The notes under the pieces are model-generated. The model was given only the letters and a program-made list of their open reading frames with translations. It was not told the origin of the DNA and searched no databases. Below, piece by piece: positions 63,929 to 64,000 of a stretch of DNA of 64,000 nucleotides. The DNA lies in contig JAWZYV010010330.1 of assembly GCA_038373885.1 (NCBI GenBank), positions 1-64,000 of the forward strand. The letters run 5' to 3'. This DNA comes from Cheiracanthium punctorium (taxonomy: Eukaryota > Arthropoda > Arachnida > Araneae > Cheiracanthiidae). Numbering within the stretch: the first letter of the stretch is position 1; every line of letters begins with the position of its first letter. Made by a program: the position numbers and the translations under genes.

Positions 63929-64000
63929 CAGTGGCGTAGCCACGGAGTGGGTTTAGGGGTTTAGAACCACCCCCTTGAAGGATTTGTCATACAAAATGCA
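63929..64000 (-). mobile_element. hAT-type MITE, family A, cut by window end
   Basis: Starts CAGTGGCGTAGCCACGG and matches the inverted right half of A through TCATACAAAATGCA. Confidence 0.85.

Overview
The window reads as animal, very probably arthropod, nuclear DNA. It is AT-rich with GC-rich islands, has poly-A/T, poly-G and (CA)n/(AT)n tracts, and I found no intact host gene on either strand. An arachnid source is a guess from the overall repeat style. Most open reading frames are short and lie inside repeats. Nothing bacterial (operons, CRISPR, rRNA) is present.

What fills the window is a dense, nested collection of DNA transposons, mostly short non-autonomous ones (MITEs). Many could be delimited to the base from terminal inverted repeats (TIRs) plus target-site duplications (TSDs). 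(1) hAT-type, 8-bp TSD: families A, A3, B, B', C and D share a CAG(T/G)GGCG-like terminus and an internal G-run; families I (GTCTCGTCTCGC boxes), G and U are separate. (2) TTAA-TSD families: Kolobok- or piggyBac-like elements at 2386-3632, 40597-41654, 42768-43053, 32352-33122 and 46676-46951, and the foldback family L. (3) TA-TSD families: pogo/Tigger elements at 352-1334, 8838-9698 and 61436-62453, the E elements, and the MITEs H and W. (4) Others: a possible Mutator-type MITE, a mobile 78-bp hairpin (J), a 276-bp foldback with a 12-bp direct repeat, and a 3.8-kb palindrome (R).

Coding relics are all transposon-derived: Tigger C-termini (635-1120, 9041-9280, 61819-62085), a hAT C-terminus (5488-5583), the C-terminus of a Mutator-like/Kolobok transposase (40651-41031, and a decayed relative at 2534-2713), LINE endonuclease fragments (30060-30850 plus strand, 38200-39120 minus strand) and a LINE RNase H fragment (26580-27150). 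One tRNA-derived SINE lies at about 53955-54178 on the minus strand. A 36-codon minus-strand stretch at 53399-53505 may be the last exon of something unrecognised.

Layout: 1-5.7 kb Tigger, TTAA and hAT elements; 7.3-16.3 kb nested pogo insertions and duplicated repeats; 17.1-17.6 kb a CpG-rich promoter-like island; 18-25.7 kb the palindromic R repeat; 26-39 kb LINE pieces, foldback L elements and MITEs; 39.7-47.9 kb TTAA elements and repeat O; 48.0-48.5 kb a GC-rich non-repetitive block that could be regulatory; 51.6-56.5 kb one 4.9-kb hAT-type element; 57-64 kb more MITEs and a degraded Tigger. Because many elements interrupt others and several empty sites are present, the order of several insertions can be read directly.
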